DNA from: Nereocystis luetkeana
Lineage: Eukaryota > Sar > Phaeophyceae > Laminariales > Laminariaceae
Direction: 5' to 3'
Assembly: GCA_031213475.1 (NCBI GenBank)
Contig: JARUPZ010000002.1
Location: 744,001 to 808,000, forward strand
DNA length: 64,000 bases
The first letter of the stretch is position 1, and each line of letters begins with the position of its first letter. A program made the translations under genes and the position numbers. The notes under the pieces were generated by a model. The model worked only from the letters and a program-made list of their open reading frames with translations, was not told the origin of the DNA and searched no databases. This document shows, piece by piece, positions 36,301 through 45,292 of this stretch.

Positions 36301-39300
36301 GAGAGACCGGAGATTACAGCAGGCGGTACGGGATGAGGGTGGGGGGCGGGGACAGTGGCAGTGTTGGTGGTATGGGCGGCGGCGGTGGTGGCGGCGGTGC
36401 AGTTAGTGGTGGCGGCGGAGGTTTCAACGGCCAGGACCTCGGGGGCGAGGTGGGCGGCGAGGAGAGTCTCGGCGATGGTCGGAATCGGGCGTTGGGCGCA
36501 GGATGCGACAAAGGGGAGGTTGGAGCCGGCGAGGACCGAGGGCCGAATCCGCTTAACGGGATGCACGTAGCACCGGGTGTCCCGAGGGGGAACCCTGAAG
36601 AGGAGGCGAGAAGGTTCGCACAGGGCGCGGACGCTGCTGAGCGAGGCCACGGGGGCGGCGGAGATGATGGGAGGTGGCCGGGCGGGGGGGAGGTAGAAAG
36701 GAGAGATGCTCCGCGGGAACATGAGCACCCTGCGCCATCGTTCGGGCGGCATCCGCACGATGAGCAAGAGGTTAGTGGGGGAATTATGCTCGAAACGCGC
36801 GGTGGGAGATGTGTGGGGTAGTCTTGCGAAACACGTTTTAAGACCGCTTCTCCGCAAGGGCGGGGGGCAACGGGCGCTGAAAGAAGGAGTGGCAGGCTTG
36901 GTCGGCGTTTGCTGTGTTGCGTGCGGTGTTGCAGGTGGCATGCTGCGGAAGCGATAGTCCCGCGAGCGGGCTAGCTTTCCCTGGGCTAGCGCGCGAATGC
37001 TGCAGGGCCTCATATGGTCATCTTGTGTACCCTCTCTGCGCCCTTTCTCTCCTCTTGTTTAGGTCGAGCGTTGGAAGGGTTCGAAGCTGCGCCGTGCTGT
37101 TCCGTGCTCACCCCGCGCCCCTTCCCTCCCCTCCCCTCGCACCTCTCTTTAGTGCTTCATTTTTTCGGTGTCACATCGCCATCTTATCCTCAAACCCTTT
37201 TCCGGAAAAAAAAACGAATCCCACACTATTTCCAAGTAGTTCTTCCCCGCAATTGTGGATGCAATTTTTATAGCGGCGTGAGCTTAACCCCTCCCCTTCC
37301 CTCCCGAAGCCTCGCCATTCACGGCAGTATATAGCAATAACACCGCGCCCTTGTTGATCCCGCAGCAGCCGTACGAGGGCGACGGCGGCGATAACCTCCT
37401 TGACGTCGACAACGCATGTCGGCAAATCGGCCGGATAAAGGGGTCGGATAGCTCCCGGAGAATATCTGCGCACCGCCCTAACCCGGCGATCCAGACGAGC
37501 TCACTGCATGGGCAGCGACGCGACTTCCCCTGCGGAGGGCCCGAGATCGCGACACACGAACGGAGCGATCGAGCACCGCAAAGCTCGACCTGCGGTTACA
37601 CCCAAGCTGCATTCCCCCCTCCCTCACGCTGGGACGGCGATCGAAAGTGGAACTCCGATAGAGCGGACGGCAGCGAAGAGCGGGAAGATGATGGCAGACC
37701 GGAGTTAGACGGAGGAGGCGCGGAAGTGGAGCGCGAGCGTTTCGCGGCGAGGCGGAGCGGGCCAAAAATGGATGGGAATGAGCCGCGCAAGACGTTGCCT
37801 AATGGTGGGCCTTCGGTGCATGCAGACGCGGGTGTGAGAAGCTTGGCAGGGGGTGCGCCGCTGGAAATAGGGTTGAGCGCGGCGGCGCGGAGGGGAGAGG
37901 AGCTGTCGAGCTTGAGCCCTGGAGACGGGGGCGGTCGGAGAGGTGCCTGGGCCGGTGTGGCACGAGATTCGTCGCGCATGGCGGGTGGTGATCGCGGGAG
38001 CGAGAGAGGCGAGGTTGATGGCGGCAGCAGGCTAGGGAACCAACGGTTCGGCAGCGGCCTTCGCGAAGGGACGGAAGGCGGCAGGATTGGCGAGAGGACA
38101 GGCGGGCGTGGTGCCAGAGATGGTGGAGAGGCCGCGGGCAGTGGAGGCGGAAGGTATCACGGCTGGTCCGAACGAAAGCGCCCCGTGGAGAGCCTCGGCG
38201 CGGAGGACAGGACACGGGGGTCCCCGAAAAAGGTGATTCTTGATTCAGTCGGACAGTCGTCGTGGTGCTATTCTTCATACTCGCCTGCCCGAAGCTGAGG
38301 TGTGCCGTCCCCCACACTGCGCCGCACTTGCCGTGCCCCGTCTGCGGAGGGGAGCGAGGATAGAACTGCCCTGCTCCCTGTCTGGCGTGTCTGTTCTTTA
38401 AACACGGACGCTGCGGGCGCGTGCCTGTCGTCGCTCGCTCGCTCGCTTGCGGCTTGGCGCGGAGCGAGCGCTGGGGGTGGCTTGCGTGCAGCAGCATGCA
38501 TCGCCGTCGCCATGCGCCGCCGGCATCATCGTGACACCACCCCCACCTTTCCGCGCGCCCCCCCCCCTTTCTTCCTTTCTTCCTTCCTTTCTTCCTTCTC
38601 CAACCGCCCCTTTTATCGCCGGATGTTTTTGACGGGCTCGGCACAATGTTTTCAACCGGCCGCGCAGCTTGCGCTCACAAACCCCCGCGATGCGGAGGCG
38701 ACTCAAAGGGCGAGCCGGAGCCAACCCACCCGCTGGAACGGAGAACGCTCAACTGTTAGCAGAGCCTCGCCAGGCGCCCCGCTCGATAGCCGAGGCCGTC
38801 CCCGGCCCACAACCGCCGCCGCTTCCGCCACCGCTACCATCGCCGCCAAGCCTTCGTCGAAAAAAACCCGCGACAGCAACACTCGGGACCACCAGCACGA
38901 GAGCGCCAGCCGCCAAGATGAGGAAGGACCTTGGGCCGGAGCGAGGAGAGACCGGAGGGGGGATGCGGCAGGGGGTCGGTCCAGCGGAAGCGATCGCTCC
39001 TCCCCCCCGGGAAGACCCCGCGAGCAGCAGCAGCAGGCGGCTTGGGACGACCGTCACCAGAAGGACGCCTCGCCGGGGCCTTCGAGTGGACTGGACGCCG
39101 CGCAATCCGGGGCGGAGCGGGAGCCGAGGTTGGGCGGGGGCGAGCCCTATCGAGCCGGCCACGGCCACTGGAAAGCGCGTTTGGCTAACCGCGACGATTT
39201 GTTATCGAGGGGAAAGGCGAAGGCGGCGACTCGGACATCTGGCGGCTCTCGCGACGCTCCGGACGCACGCGACGCGCCCCTGACGGACTGGAGGGCGGTG

Positions 39301-40680
39301 GAGTCGGAGAGGAGACGCGGGGACCGTGCGCGCGAGGTTCCGACTCTGAGCGCGGGGGGGCGCGACGCGGGGTGGCAGGAGAGGACGGCGGGGGATACAG
39401 CAGGCAAGGGTGAAGCTAGCGCGTACTTGGGTGGAAGGCAAGATGGGAGGTTGGACGAGCCGATGCGGAACGGTTCCGCCGGAGGTGGCGGTGGCGGTTG
39501 GGGTGGGGGCCGCGCAAGGAGCCAGGGGGAGCGAGAGCGAGGGCGGGAGATGGGCGGCAGCGTTAACCCGCTGGGGAGGTACCCCGAAGGTCGGGGGGGA
39601 AGCGTGGGGCCTGGGGTAGGCGGGGACAGGCGGAGGAGAGAGACAAACTTTCGCCCTGGACCGCCCGCCATAGTGAACGGCGGTGGTGGCCGTGGCGGCG
39701 GCGGTGGCGGCGGTGGCGGCGGCGGTGGTGGGCCGCCTCGCCCGAATCGATCGGGGGGGGCAAACGATTACTCCCGATTTGCCGCGCCGAAGCAGGTCAC
39801 GTCAAGCATTCCCTCTTCTTCGTCGGCAGTAGCCGCGACCGCTAGCTCCGCCACCTCGGCTACCGGCTATGCTGCGCTTGCAGCACCCCCGACGACGACG
39901 TCCTCGTCAAAACCAGACCGCGGGAGTTCGCAAGAGCGCGATCACGGCCAGCGGCATCGGTCGATGGCGAGGTCAAGCACTTCAAGCGGGCGCGGTAGTG
40001 GCGGTGGTGGCGGCGGCGGCGGGGGTGGCCTCCCGCCGTTCCACCCCCGCAGGAGCTCGGAAAGCGGCAGTCGAGGGGGAAGGGGATTCCGACAGCAAGG
40101 CGAAGGCAAAGGTGGTGGCGGTGGTGTTGGCGGCGGCGGCAGCAGGTCGCCTATCGATGGGAGGGGCGGCGGCGGCAGCAGCAGCAGGTCGCTCCGCAGC
40201 CGCTCACCACTTTCACGTTCCAGTCGCTCCAGCACATCGCCCACCAGCCATCTGAGCAGACAGGGCGGCAACGATGCCTTTGCGGTGGGCGGGGGGGGAG
40301 GAAGCGATGATGGTTACTCGAGGCTAGGGAAACCCCGCCCCGATTGGGAGTCGGGGGGGCAGGGGGAGGGGGCAGCGCTAGCTCGTGGCGCGCGCGGGCG
40401 CCGCTCCGGTCCGGACGGGTTCAAGCCCTGGAAGGAGCGGGGTGAGAGCGTCAGTAGGCAGCACAGCAACGGTGACGTTGGTAGCTCCGGCTACAAGTGC
40501 GCGCAGAGGGATGGTGACAGGTTTGGCAGGAGAGCTGACAGCGGCAACAGATACTTGCCCTCCGGTGACCGCCGAGGGAGTTTTTCTGGTAGGCTGGAAG
40601 GCGGGGGTGGGGGGAGGGGGAGGAGGGGGAGGGGGCGGGGCCGCGGGCGATTTGAGAACAGGCACATCAGTAGCAGCTGA
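18317..40680 (+). CDS. HMG-box / PHD-finger protein with long Gly-Arg-Ser-rich tail (6 exons seen)
   Basis: Exons: 18317-18562, 33411-33606, 34714-34856, 35121-36770, 37366-38232 and 38668-40680. All introns are GT-AG and every phase agrees, giving 1704 residues from the first exon seen. Residue numbers count from there. Residues 62-131 form an HMG box (PKKARSAYNFYLLKRIAQ, then after the intron the helix-2/3 part with EWRDMS, IPYEDMA and DKDRHQKDL). Residues 162-205 form a C4HC3 PHD finger: C162, C165, C174, C177, H182, C185, then after an intron W200, C202, C205. The remaining 1500 residues are low complexity: Lys/Arg-rich, poly-Ala, poly-Gly, RGG-like and Ser-Arg (SLRSRSPLSRSSRSS) stretches. 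HMG boxes bend DNA and PHD fingers read histone tails, so a nuclear chromatin protein is likely. Introns are 14848, 1107, 264, 595 and 435 bp. The start is uncertain: the 18317 acceptor is weak, and the exon at 16985-17041 may lie upstream. Confidence 0.85.
19263..19402. mobile_element. MITE family A, copy 2
   Basis: Ends ATTACGGGGGCCATAG and CTATGGTCCCCCGTAATAG. A poly-T run and some extra bases interrupt the left arm, making the copy about 140 bp. The interior keeps GGACCTAT and TTTGGTCCTATTAACTATGG. Confidence 0.9.
20217..21010. mobile_element. Element with ~170-bp inverted arms
   Basis: The left arm (about 20217-20385) and right arm (about 20820-21000) are inverted copies, by eye about 80-85% identical over the best stretch. 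CTTCCTGGACCTCCCTCTGA at 20306 matches the complement of 20952-20972, and GAAAGGTTCCAGG matches the complement of 20901-20915. The interior holds a complete family C element (20387-20482) and AT-rich sequence. No transposase is seen, so it looks like a non-autonomous DNA transposon that has itself received another element. Confidence 0.6.
20387..20482. mobile_element. MITE family C, copy 1
   Basis: A nearly perfect 96-bp inverted repeat: TTAACCCTTTTAGAACCGCAG at the left, and CTGCGGTTCTAAAGGGGTTAA at the right. CCCGTTTGGGG-type arms continue inward to a centre with CAGTCAAATTTCAAGTAG. A second copy lies at 28348-28455 with its centre in the opposite orientation. Confidence 0.85.
21011..22139. 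other. Intronic stretch, no supported gene
   Basis: Open frames on both strands between 21170 and 21740 are fairly long and partly protein-like, but carry no recognisable motif. A short GC hairpin (CCGAGCTACGCTCGG) lies at 21748-21762. No terminal repeat pair was found, so nothing can be called. Confidence 0.3.
22290..22502. mobile_element. MITE family B, copy 1 (ends lost)
   Basis: The body matches the other family B copies: GCACACCCCCTGGGACGA at the left, AATGGTGGCTTTGGAAA in the middle and CGAGGGGGTGTG at the right. The outer CACCCGGGTG palindromes found in copies 2 and 3 are missing or degraded. Confidence 0.75.
22519..22790. repeat. Duplicated block (with 23430-23640)
   Basis: AATCTGAAGCTGCATAATTC, GAGTGTG, a CGTAG-TTGCCACG block, TTTTTCCGGTGTG and a TACCAGGTA palindrome appear in this order here. 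Diverged counterparts occur in the same order at 23430-23610, and the first part again at 23710-23735. An AT-dinucleotide hairpin (22566-22625) is inserted in this copy only. Confidence 0.55.
23731..23835. repeat. Minisatellite, 3 identical 35-bp units
   Basis: Three copies of a 35-bp unit starting AACGAGGGCATGTGTGTACA and ending AATAATGG lie at 23731, 23766 and 23801. No differences were seen between them, so the array is very recent. Confidence 0.95.
24990..25270 (-). other. Coding-like patch of unknown origin
   Basis: On the minus strand, a frame read from about 25270 has a protein-like composition with motifs such as WESDVSIKTWRFNDTHQKC. It includes two Cys and several Trp/Phe, unlike the low-complexity frames nearby. 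It lies within the giant intron and antisense to it. No family is recognised; it may be a decayed transposon gene. Confidence 0.3.
25590..26000. repeat. Tandem duplication, unit ~210 bp
   Basis: The block TCGTTTTTCCGAAAATCACA / CTCAGCTCACACTAAATCCA / AAATCCCACACTAA / TTTTTTCAAG / AGTCACAAT / GAGAAAGCCCCTCC at 25596-25760 recurs in the same order at 25807-25990. The A/T runs have changed length. The copies are well diverged. Confidence 0.75.
26025..26140. repeat. Short direct repeat
   Basis: CTCTTGGCATTTGCAAGTCG plus CYCATT occurs at about 26029 and 26110, 81 bp apart, each preceded by CCTGCGC. A local duplication. Confidence 0.8.
26868..27146. repeat. (TACC)n / (CCTACCTA)n satellite tract
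   Basis: About 280 bp made almost only of CTACC and CTAC units. Because the units contain no stop triplet on the plus strand, all three frames stay open and give Tyr/Pro/Leu/Thr repeats. This is a simple repeat and not a gene. Confidence 0.95.
27995..28185. mobile_element. MITE family A, copy 3 (with inner insertion)
   Basis: Ends CTATTACGGGGGACCATA and CTATGGTCCCCCGTAATAG. The right arm is full; the left arm is followed by about 80 bp of unrelated sequence, so this copy is 190 bp where others are about 110. Confidence 0.9.
28348..28455. mobile_element. MITE family C, copy 2
   Basis: Ends CTAACCCTTTTAGGACTGCAG and CTGGAGTTCTAAAAGGGCTAAG, with arms TCTCGTTCTGGGGACAA and TGTCCCCAAAACGGGA. The centre (ACTACTTGGAATTTGACTGG) is the reverse complement of the centre of copy 1. 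Confidence 0.85.
29116..29224. mobile_element. MITE family A, copy 4
   Basis: Ends ATTACTGGGGACCATAG and CTACGGTCCCCCGTACTA, about 109 bp. The interior has AGTTAATAGGAC and AAAAACCTATATATTTTC as in the family. Confidence 0.9.
29595..29765. repeat. Local duplications with (AT)n
   Basis: TACACAATTGGGGACACC plus CACTTGGAATTAGAGTGAGA followed by (AT)n is present twice (29595-29655, 29659-29708). ACTCCAAATATAAGCCACAT is also present twice (29718, 29742). A related CACTTGGAATTAGAGTCAGA lies at 52370. Confidence 0.8.
30891..31000. mobile_element. MITE family A, copy 5 (near consensus)
   Basis: 110 bp with matching ends CTATTACGGGGGACCATAG and CTATGGTCCCCCGTAATAG. The arms extend inward through TTAATAGGACC. 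Flanking TA is compatible with a TA target duplication. Confidence 0.95.
31005..31066. other. GC-rich hairpin
   Basis: GCGGGCGGCC TACG CCGCCCGC can fold into a stable stem, next to CGCTTCGCCCCGCG. It lies just right of a family A element within the giant intron, where the neighbouring sequence is AT-rich. Role unknown. Confidence 0.4.
31410..31620. other. Coding-like patch inside the giant intron
   Basis: On the plus strand one frame gives SASYAARPSLDHLAIDSVP, and a following open stretch gives TLVRQLDDVDGQTAFVSL. On the minus strand a frame with ITVTDREESLTGTESMARW is equally protein-like. At least one strand is probably a decayed coding fragment. No family is recognised, and there are no splice sites that fit the host gene. 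Confidence 0.25.
32653..32886. mobile_element. MITE family B, copy 2 (complete)
   Basis: Both ends carry the palindrome ATCACMCCGGGTGATA-like (CACCCGGGTGATA), next to CACACCCCCTGGGACGAATT at the left and TCGAGGGGGTGTGCTACA at the right. The body has AATGGTGGCTTTGGAAAGC. Length is about 234 bp. Confidence 0.85.
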
Positions 40681-42555
40681 GGCGTGGTGGTATGTTTTGT
40701 TCACGCAATATGTATGGTGGGGGTGGTGGGATAGTCGGAGGGGGGGGAGGGGGGGAGAGAGCGCGGCGTGGGGGGTGTATAGCAAGCGCCGTGCGCATTA
40801 CCAAGTACCCTTTTCTTGTTTGGGTAGGAGAGAAGTCCACGTACTGCTACGGCTGTTTTGCTTCCCTACCAGGGCGAGCTTCCTTTTTGTTTTGAAATGT
40901 CATACTACCACGAACATGGTGGTCGGAGATAGGGGTTGCAAGCGGCGAACGAGTAGTAGGAATAGAGGTAGTCTAGTGTGGCGTCTGTAGCAAGGAGTTC
41001 ACTTTAGGCAGCTGTGTGTCAATGGCCTTGTTAGACGGGGAAGGGGGGGAGGCGGTCTTGGTCGTTAGCGTAGCAGCTATCGGCCACCGCTCTTGTCCAG
41101 GCCGTGGGTGGTAGAGCACTACGTACATAGAGTAGGTAGCAGTGTGAGTGAAAATCCCGTACTGCTTTGAAACAACGTTTACACAGGGTTAGTCTCGTTT
41201 GTCTCACCGCGGCCGCTGGTTACTGGTTGGTACCTTTGTTTGCGTCGTCATTAACTCGTTTAGTAGCCGTAAAGCCGCGCGTGCGTGCGCGTGGAATCGT
41301 TCGAATGGTGTGTTGGCTGCCTTGTGGTCCTGGTGTATCTGTTTCCCCTTCGGGGGAGTTTAGTTTTTGTACACGAAGCAACCAACCGCATACATACTGC
41401 CAGTACAGTACGGCATACAGTTTGTCTTCTTTCATGATGCGTATTGTTATTGTTGAGCGGGCAACGAAAATAAGAACAGGAATACGGAGACGCGATTTTT
41501 TGGCAAGCACTGCGCGTTTGTACAGATATCCACTCTTCAAATATACCCTATCACACTATCACCCGGGTGATAGGATAACACACCCCCTGAGACTAACTTC
41601 CGCCGAGCCGGGTTTCTCTCAAGCAAGGGGGGCGGACACGACAAAACAGATGGCCGTGGAAAGACACTACAATAACGAGATAATTTCCATGGAGGCGTCG
41701 CTCGCCGTTCGCACCTTCCCCATTCTCGAAAAAAAAAACAGCGTCAAAAATCGTTTCGAGGGGGTGTGTTATCTATCACGCGGGTGATACGGTGTGTCTT
41801 TCTCTCGTACTTGCTTGTGTCGCCACGCAGAAAGGGAAGTGGTACTCTGGCAGGCAAAAAGCGATTGTTATTCATGGAAAAAACGTTTGGCGAAGACAAC
41901 GGCGTATATGGTGCTCGTTGGCGGGTGGGTGTGATCTCTGTGCATCGACCCCTGTGCATCACTTATTTGCTGTGTGGGCTGTCGCTCTTGTGATTCCCGG
42001 TCGAAAACAAACAGGGCGTCTCATCATGCGCGCTAAATAAATAAATGCCAAACCCCGAGGATCTACTATACGTGGGTTTACATCATACGTGCGGACGTTT
42101 TTTGGGTCATTAGAGTTAAGGGTAGAAAAAAACATGGCCGACACCCGGTACGTACAATATACCGAATACTGATCTGGCTGTCCGTGTGAAGGTTGCAGCC
42201 TCGAACGTGTATCAGCAGGTTGCAGTTAGCCGCCCGCGCGCACCGCGTATGATACAAAAATATAAGATGAGTTTTGATTTTGAAAAAAACGATCTCACAG
42301 CCTTCTTGTTTGTTCGGTTTGTTTTTTCCAAAGAAACACCCGTTTCGACGTTGAACGATTATCATAATGATAGAACCATTGGTGTCCCAAATCGATCAAG
42401 TTGAGTGTCGTTATTATTATTTTTTTTATTATTTGCCTTCTGACAATGTGCAGGGCGTTATTCATTCAAAATGAAGAAGCTGACATAATTCATCGAATAC
42501 CACTAACTTCATCGAACCAATTCTCCTATTATTGTTGTTTATTAGTTGTGTTTTT
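40681..42555. other. Downstream of the HMG-PHD gene, no supported gene
   Basis: 40681-41100 is G-rich and probably holds the 3' UTR. 41167-41540 has an open frame without any domain. A family B element fills 41549-41790. 41800-42555 shows nothing supported. Confidence 0.4.
41549..41790. mobile_element. MITE family B, copy 3
   Basis: TATCACCCGGGTGATAGGAT plus AACACACCCCCTGAGACTAA begins the element. TTTCGAGGGGGTGTGTTATC plus ATCACGCGGGTGATA ends it. The middle has a degraded form of the CTTTGGAAA block. Confidence 0.85.
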
Positions 42556-42621
42556 TTACGACGGTTGGATTCGAACCCCGGATTGTGCTTTTCTTAGATA
42601 AACGCCGCAACCGCTGAGCTG
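42556..42621 (-). pseudogene. tRNA-like remnant
   Basis: On the minus strand, an AGCTCAGCGGTT A-box, a 7-base loop with T33 followed by CTA, and a GGGTTCGAATCC B-box are present. The T stem and acceptor stem do not pair properly, so it is a degraded tRNA or SINE head. It directly abuts a family A MITE. Confidence 0.5.
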
Positions 42622-42732
42622 CTATTTCGGGGGACCCTAGTAAATGGGACCAAATATTGTTGGTAAAAGTAGCGGATTATATAGGTTTTTGTCTGTAGCG
42701 TAGGTCCTATTTAATATGGTCCCCCGTAATAA
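42622..42732. mobile_element. MITE family A, copy 6
   Basis: Ends CTATTTCGGGGGACCCTAG and ATATGGTCCCCCGTAATAA. The interior is GGGACCAAATATTGTTGGTA. About 111 bp with a few arm mismatches. Confidence 0.9.
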
Positions 42733-42849
42733 CAGTCAGCGCTAGGTAAGCACCATAACCACTGACTGAGTGAGTCAAACATAGTACCCGTATTGTGACG
42801 GCGTTAGTTACCTACTACTAAGCTACTGTATGTAGACTATACTCACTCG

Positions 42850-43225
42850 TAGTAGGGGGTAAAAGATCGACCAACTACCCAGCCCAAGGTATTCGTAAAA
42901 AGTAAGCCTTGCAACACTCTCCCACCCTCTCTGAACGGCGGGATCTTTAGAACGTAAACGGTATACCGTGTACGGCCATACGTTGACCTACCCGCTTCGC
43001 TTCAATACCTACCTGGGGAACCAGGGAGACACCCCTTGAGGGAAGCACGTGCGAGAGGTTCTATACTCAACAACTCGTAAAATGAACGATCGAAGCGAGA
43101 TTCGAACCCGCGTCCGGCCGTCGACGTCAAATGTGAAGGTGTCAGTCATCTACTGAGCTAAAAAGGGTGTGAAAGATCGATCGACCAATCACCCAGCCCA
43201 CAGGGGTGAGCCTTACTACATTATG
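42850..43225 (-). mobile_element. tRNA-derived SINE, copy 1
   Basis: A tRNA-like head (43091-43165, minus strand) has A-box TAGCTCAGTAGATG and B-box GGGTTCGAATC with a pairing T stem (GCGGG/CTCGC). It is followed by a body with CTGAACGGCGGGAT, GAACCAGGGAGA and CGTGCGAG that recurs at 54326-54655. A GTAAAAGATCGAC..CCCAGCCCA block occurs at both ends, about 300 bp apart, suggesting a tandem or dimeric structure. Confidence 0.65.
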
Positions 43226-44164
43226 CTATTGGTACGGTGACTTTCAGGTCAAATCTAGTGGTTATCGTGGTTATCTACTGACTGTAACATGTTGCTGCTG
43301 TTGTTCCAATTAATGTGTCCGGACATCGTTTGGGTACAAATAAACGTGAATAATAGCAAACGGTCCCAAAATTTACGGACACCCTGATGTTTATAAATTC
43401 GTATATACATGTATCGTACGTATCACTCCTCCTGTACCCCACTCTAAATTGTCCTTATAGTTTGGATCAGAGTGGTACCAGGTACGACGTAGCTCAATTT
43501 TTTGTTTCGGACTACCTCAGGCAGTCTTTTATCGCATACTTTACGAGTAAATACTGTATGCTGGTATTGATCTGTACCAGGTGCAAGACTCTGTCTGTAG
43601 TACATGATTGTATACTTCGAAGTATATATAGATGGCCACGGGGGGGGGCGGGGGGGGTGGTTGCCTCTCAAGTGTTGAGTTTTTTTTGTCGATCTGGCAA
43701 GCTCGCACAGACTCTCTAGCCTGTTACCGGTGAAGCGCCAAGGCCACGGCACACTGAACGACAGGAAGACAGCAGTAGTAGTGGTTGCAGCGTGCATCGA
43801 ATGACTTGGCGAATGCATTTCACGAATGTATACCCCTCGTGAATGGATGTGACAAGAGTACTGCCGCGGAGCACATCAGGGTACGCGAGAAATAAAACCG
43901 TGTTTGTGAGTGAACAGAAAAGGCTCAAGTATAAAGACAGAAGCTCAGCATAATGCTGGGCCACAAGTTATAAACACCTACAACCGGCTCCAGTGCACGG
44001 TGTTTCCCCCCCCCCCCCCCCCATTTTTTTTAGCCTCTGCCTTGAAGTGAGTCGAGGCATTTACCCGACTGACTGCAGCGTGATGCGCCTTTTCATCAGT
44101 AGAGCTTGGGGCTTCAGAGGAGAGAAATGACGATCCGAAAGCGACGGTTTCAGCAACCATTGTG
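43226..44164. other. No supported gene
   Basis: Open frames here lack domains. A poly-G run at 43640-43660 and a poly-C run at 44007-44022 are present. One minus-strand frame at 43978-44223 overlaps the repeat beginning at 44165. Confidence 0.35.
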
Positions 44165-44312
44165 GCCACTGCGGAATTGGGGGATGATATTCTACAACAT
44201 GGTGTCCGAATTACAATATTCATAATGGTTGAATGAATGCAAGGAGTCGTACGGCGCGGGCGGAAGATGATCCTGCCCCTCCTGCTGTCGCGCGCTCACT
44301 CTGCTCACGCCA
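44165..44312. repeat. Direct repeat R2, copy 1
   Basis: GCCACTGCGGAATTGGGGGA, then TGATATTCTACA, AAGGAGTCGTAC and CCTGCCC..CGCTCAC, is repeated in order at 44516-44645. The second copy lacks a short AT-rich part. The family is unknown. Confidence 0.8.
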
Positions 44313-44429
44313 CAGAGCTGGCTATTCGCTGGCTGCCGCTGATGGGTTGTTTGTAGCGAAGAGGCGCGTTTTTTGCTGGAACACCCCGCGCTGACGTGAA
44401 GTCAGCCAACTTAAGGTCACCTCACGTAG

Positions 44430-44455
44430 TGTAGTGTAGTGTAGTGTAACTTGAC
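44430..44455. repeat. (GTAGT)n run
   Basis: GTAGT units repeat about five times between the two R2 copies. Confidence 0.85.
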
Positions 44456-44515
44456 CCCTGTACGGGAACTCCGAGGGGAAAATTGACGATACAAATTGGC
44501 CAATCAGATAGCTAC

Positions 44516-44645
44516 GGCCACTGCGTGATTGGTGGATGATATTCTACAGCATAGTGTCCAAGATACAATGGTTGAAGGCAAGGAGTCGTACAGCACGGGC
44601 GCAACGTGATTCTGCCCGTCCTACAGTGCGCTCACGCTGCTGCTC
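44516..44645. repeat. Direct repeat R2, copy 2
   Basis: Counterpart of 44165-44312 in the same orientation, about 350 bp away. Roughly 80-85% identical by eye. Confidence 0.8.
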
Positions 44646-44776
44646 CAAGATTGTTGAGAACACTCGAGATATCGATCATTCTTTTGGGCGTCATCTCGGG
44701 GCCCCAAAGGAGTTAGCAACCAGTGCAAATATTGGGAGGGAGGGCCATAGTACTCAGGACAGGACCCGTCGTACAC

Positions 44777-44812
<36 letters not shown>

Positions 44813-45292
44813 ATTTATACCGAGCATATTTTGTCCTGACTACCGTGTTCCCCCGTACTGGTGGAGAGCCTGAAGTCACGCGTGTTTTTCACTAGAGCTC
44901 ATAAAAGACCAAAATTAAATTACACCTACGGGAATTTTTATTTTGCTATTTACACATTCGCCAAAAACGAAGAGACTAATCAACTGCTGACAGCGCCTAC
45001 TGTGCCCACCGTGGGTAGGCGTTATTCGACGCGAGTTAACGAGGGAGGAAAGGGCTTCCGTCCGTCTCCTCGCGGTTCGCGTTAGAAATGCAAGGCACGT
45101 ATGTACCGTGGTGGGGGAGGGGGGAGAAAAGCCTGCCCGCCACGTGACCCCGGTTCTGAGTTAGGACTACTGCTGCTGTATGATAGGAAGATAATAAATG
45201 GAATGAAAAAAAAGCCACCCGCCGTGGTGTCAATATTATAATATCAATCAATGTGATGGTGCTTTTGGCTGGCCCTCTGTTCTTTTTGTAGC

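Noticed and set aside
38302-38667. Upstream part of the open frame that ends at 40680
   Set aside because: It is intron: the donor at 38232 and acceptor at 38667 agree in phase, and the sequence has long pyrimidine tracts.
42556-42621. Functional suppressor tRNA (CTA anticodon)
   Set aside because: Acceptor and T stems do not pair, so it is a remnant; the CTA is not meaningful.
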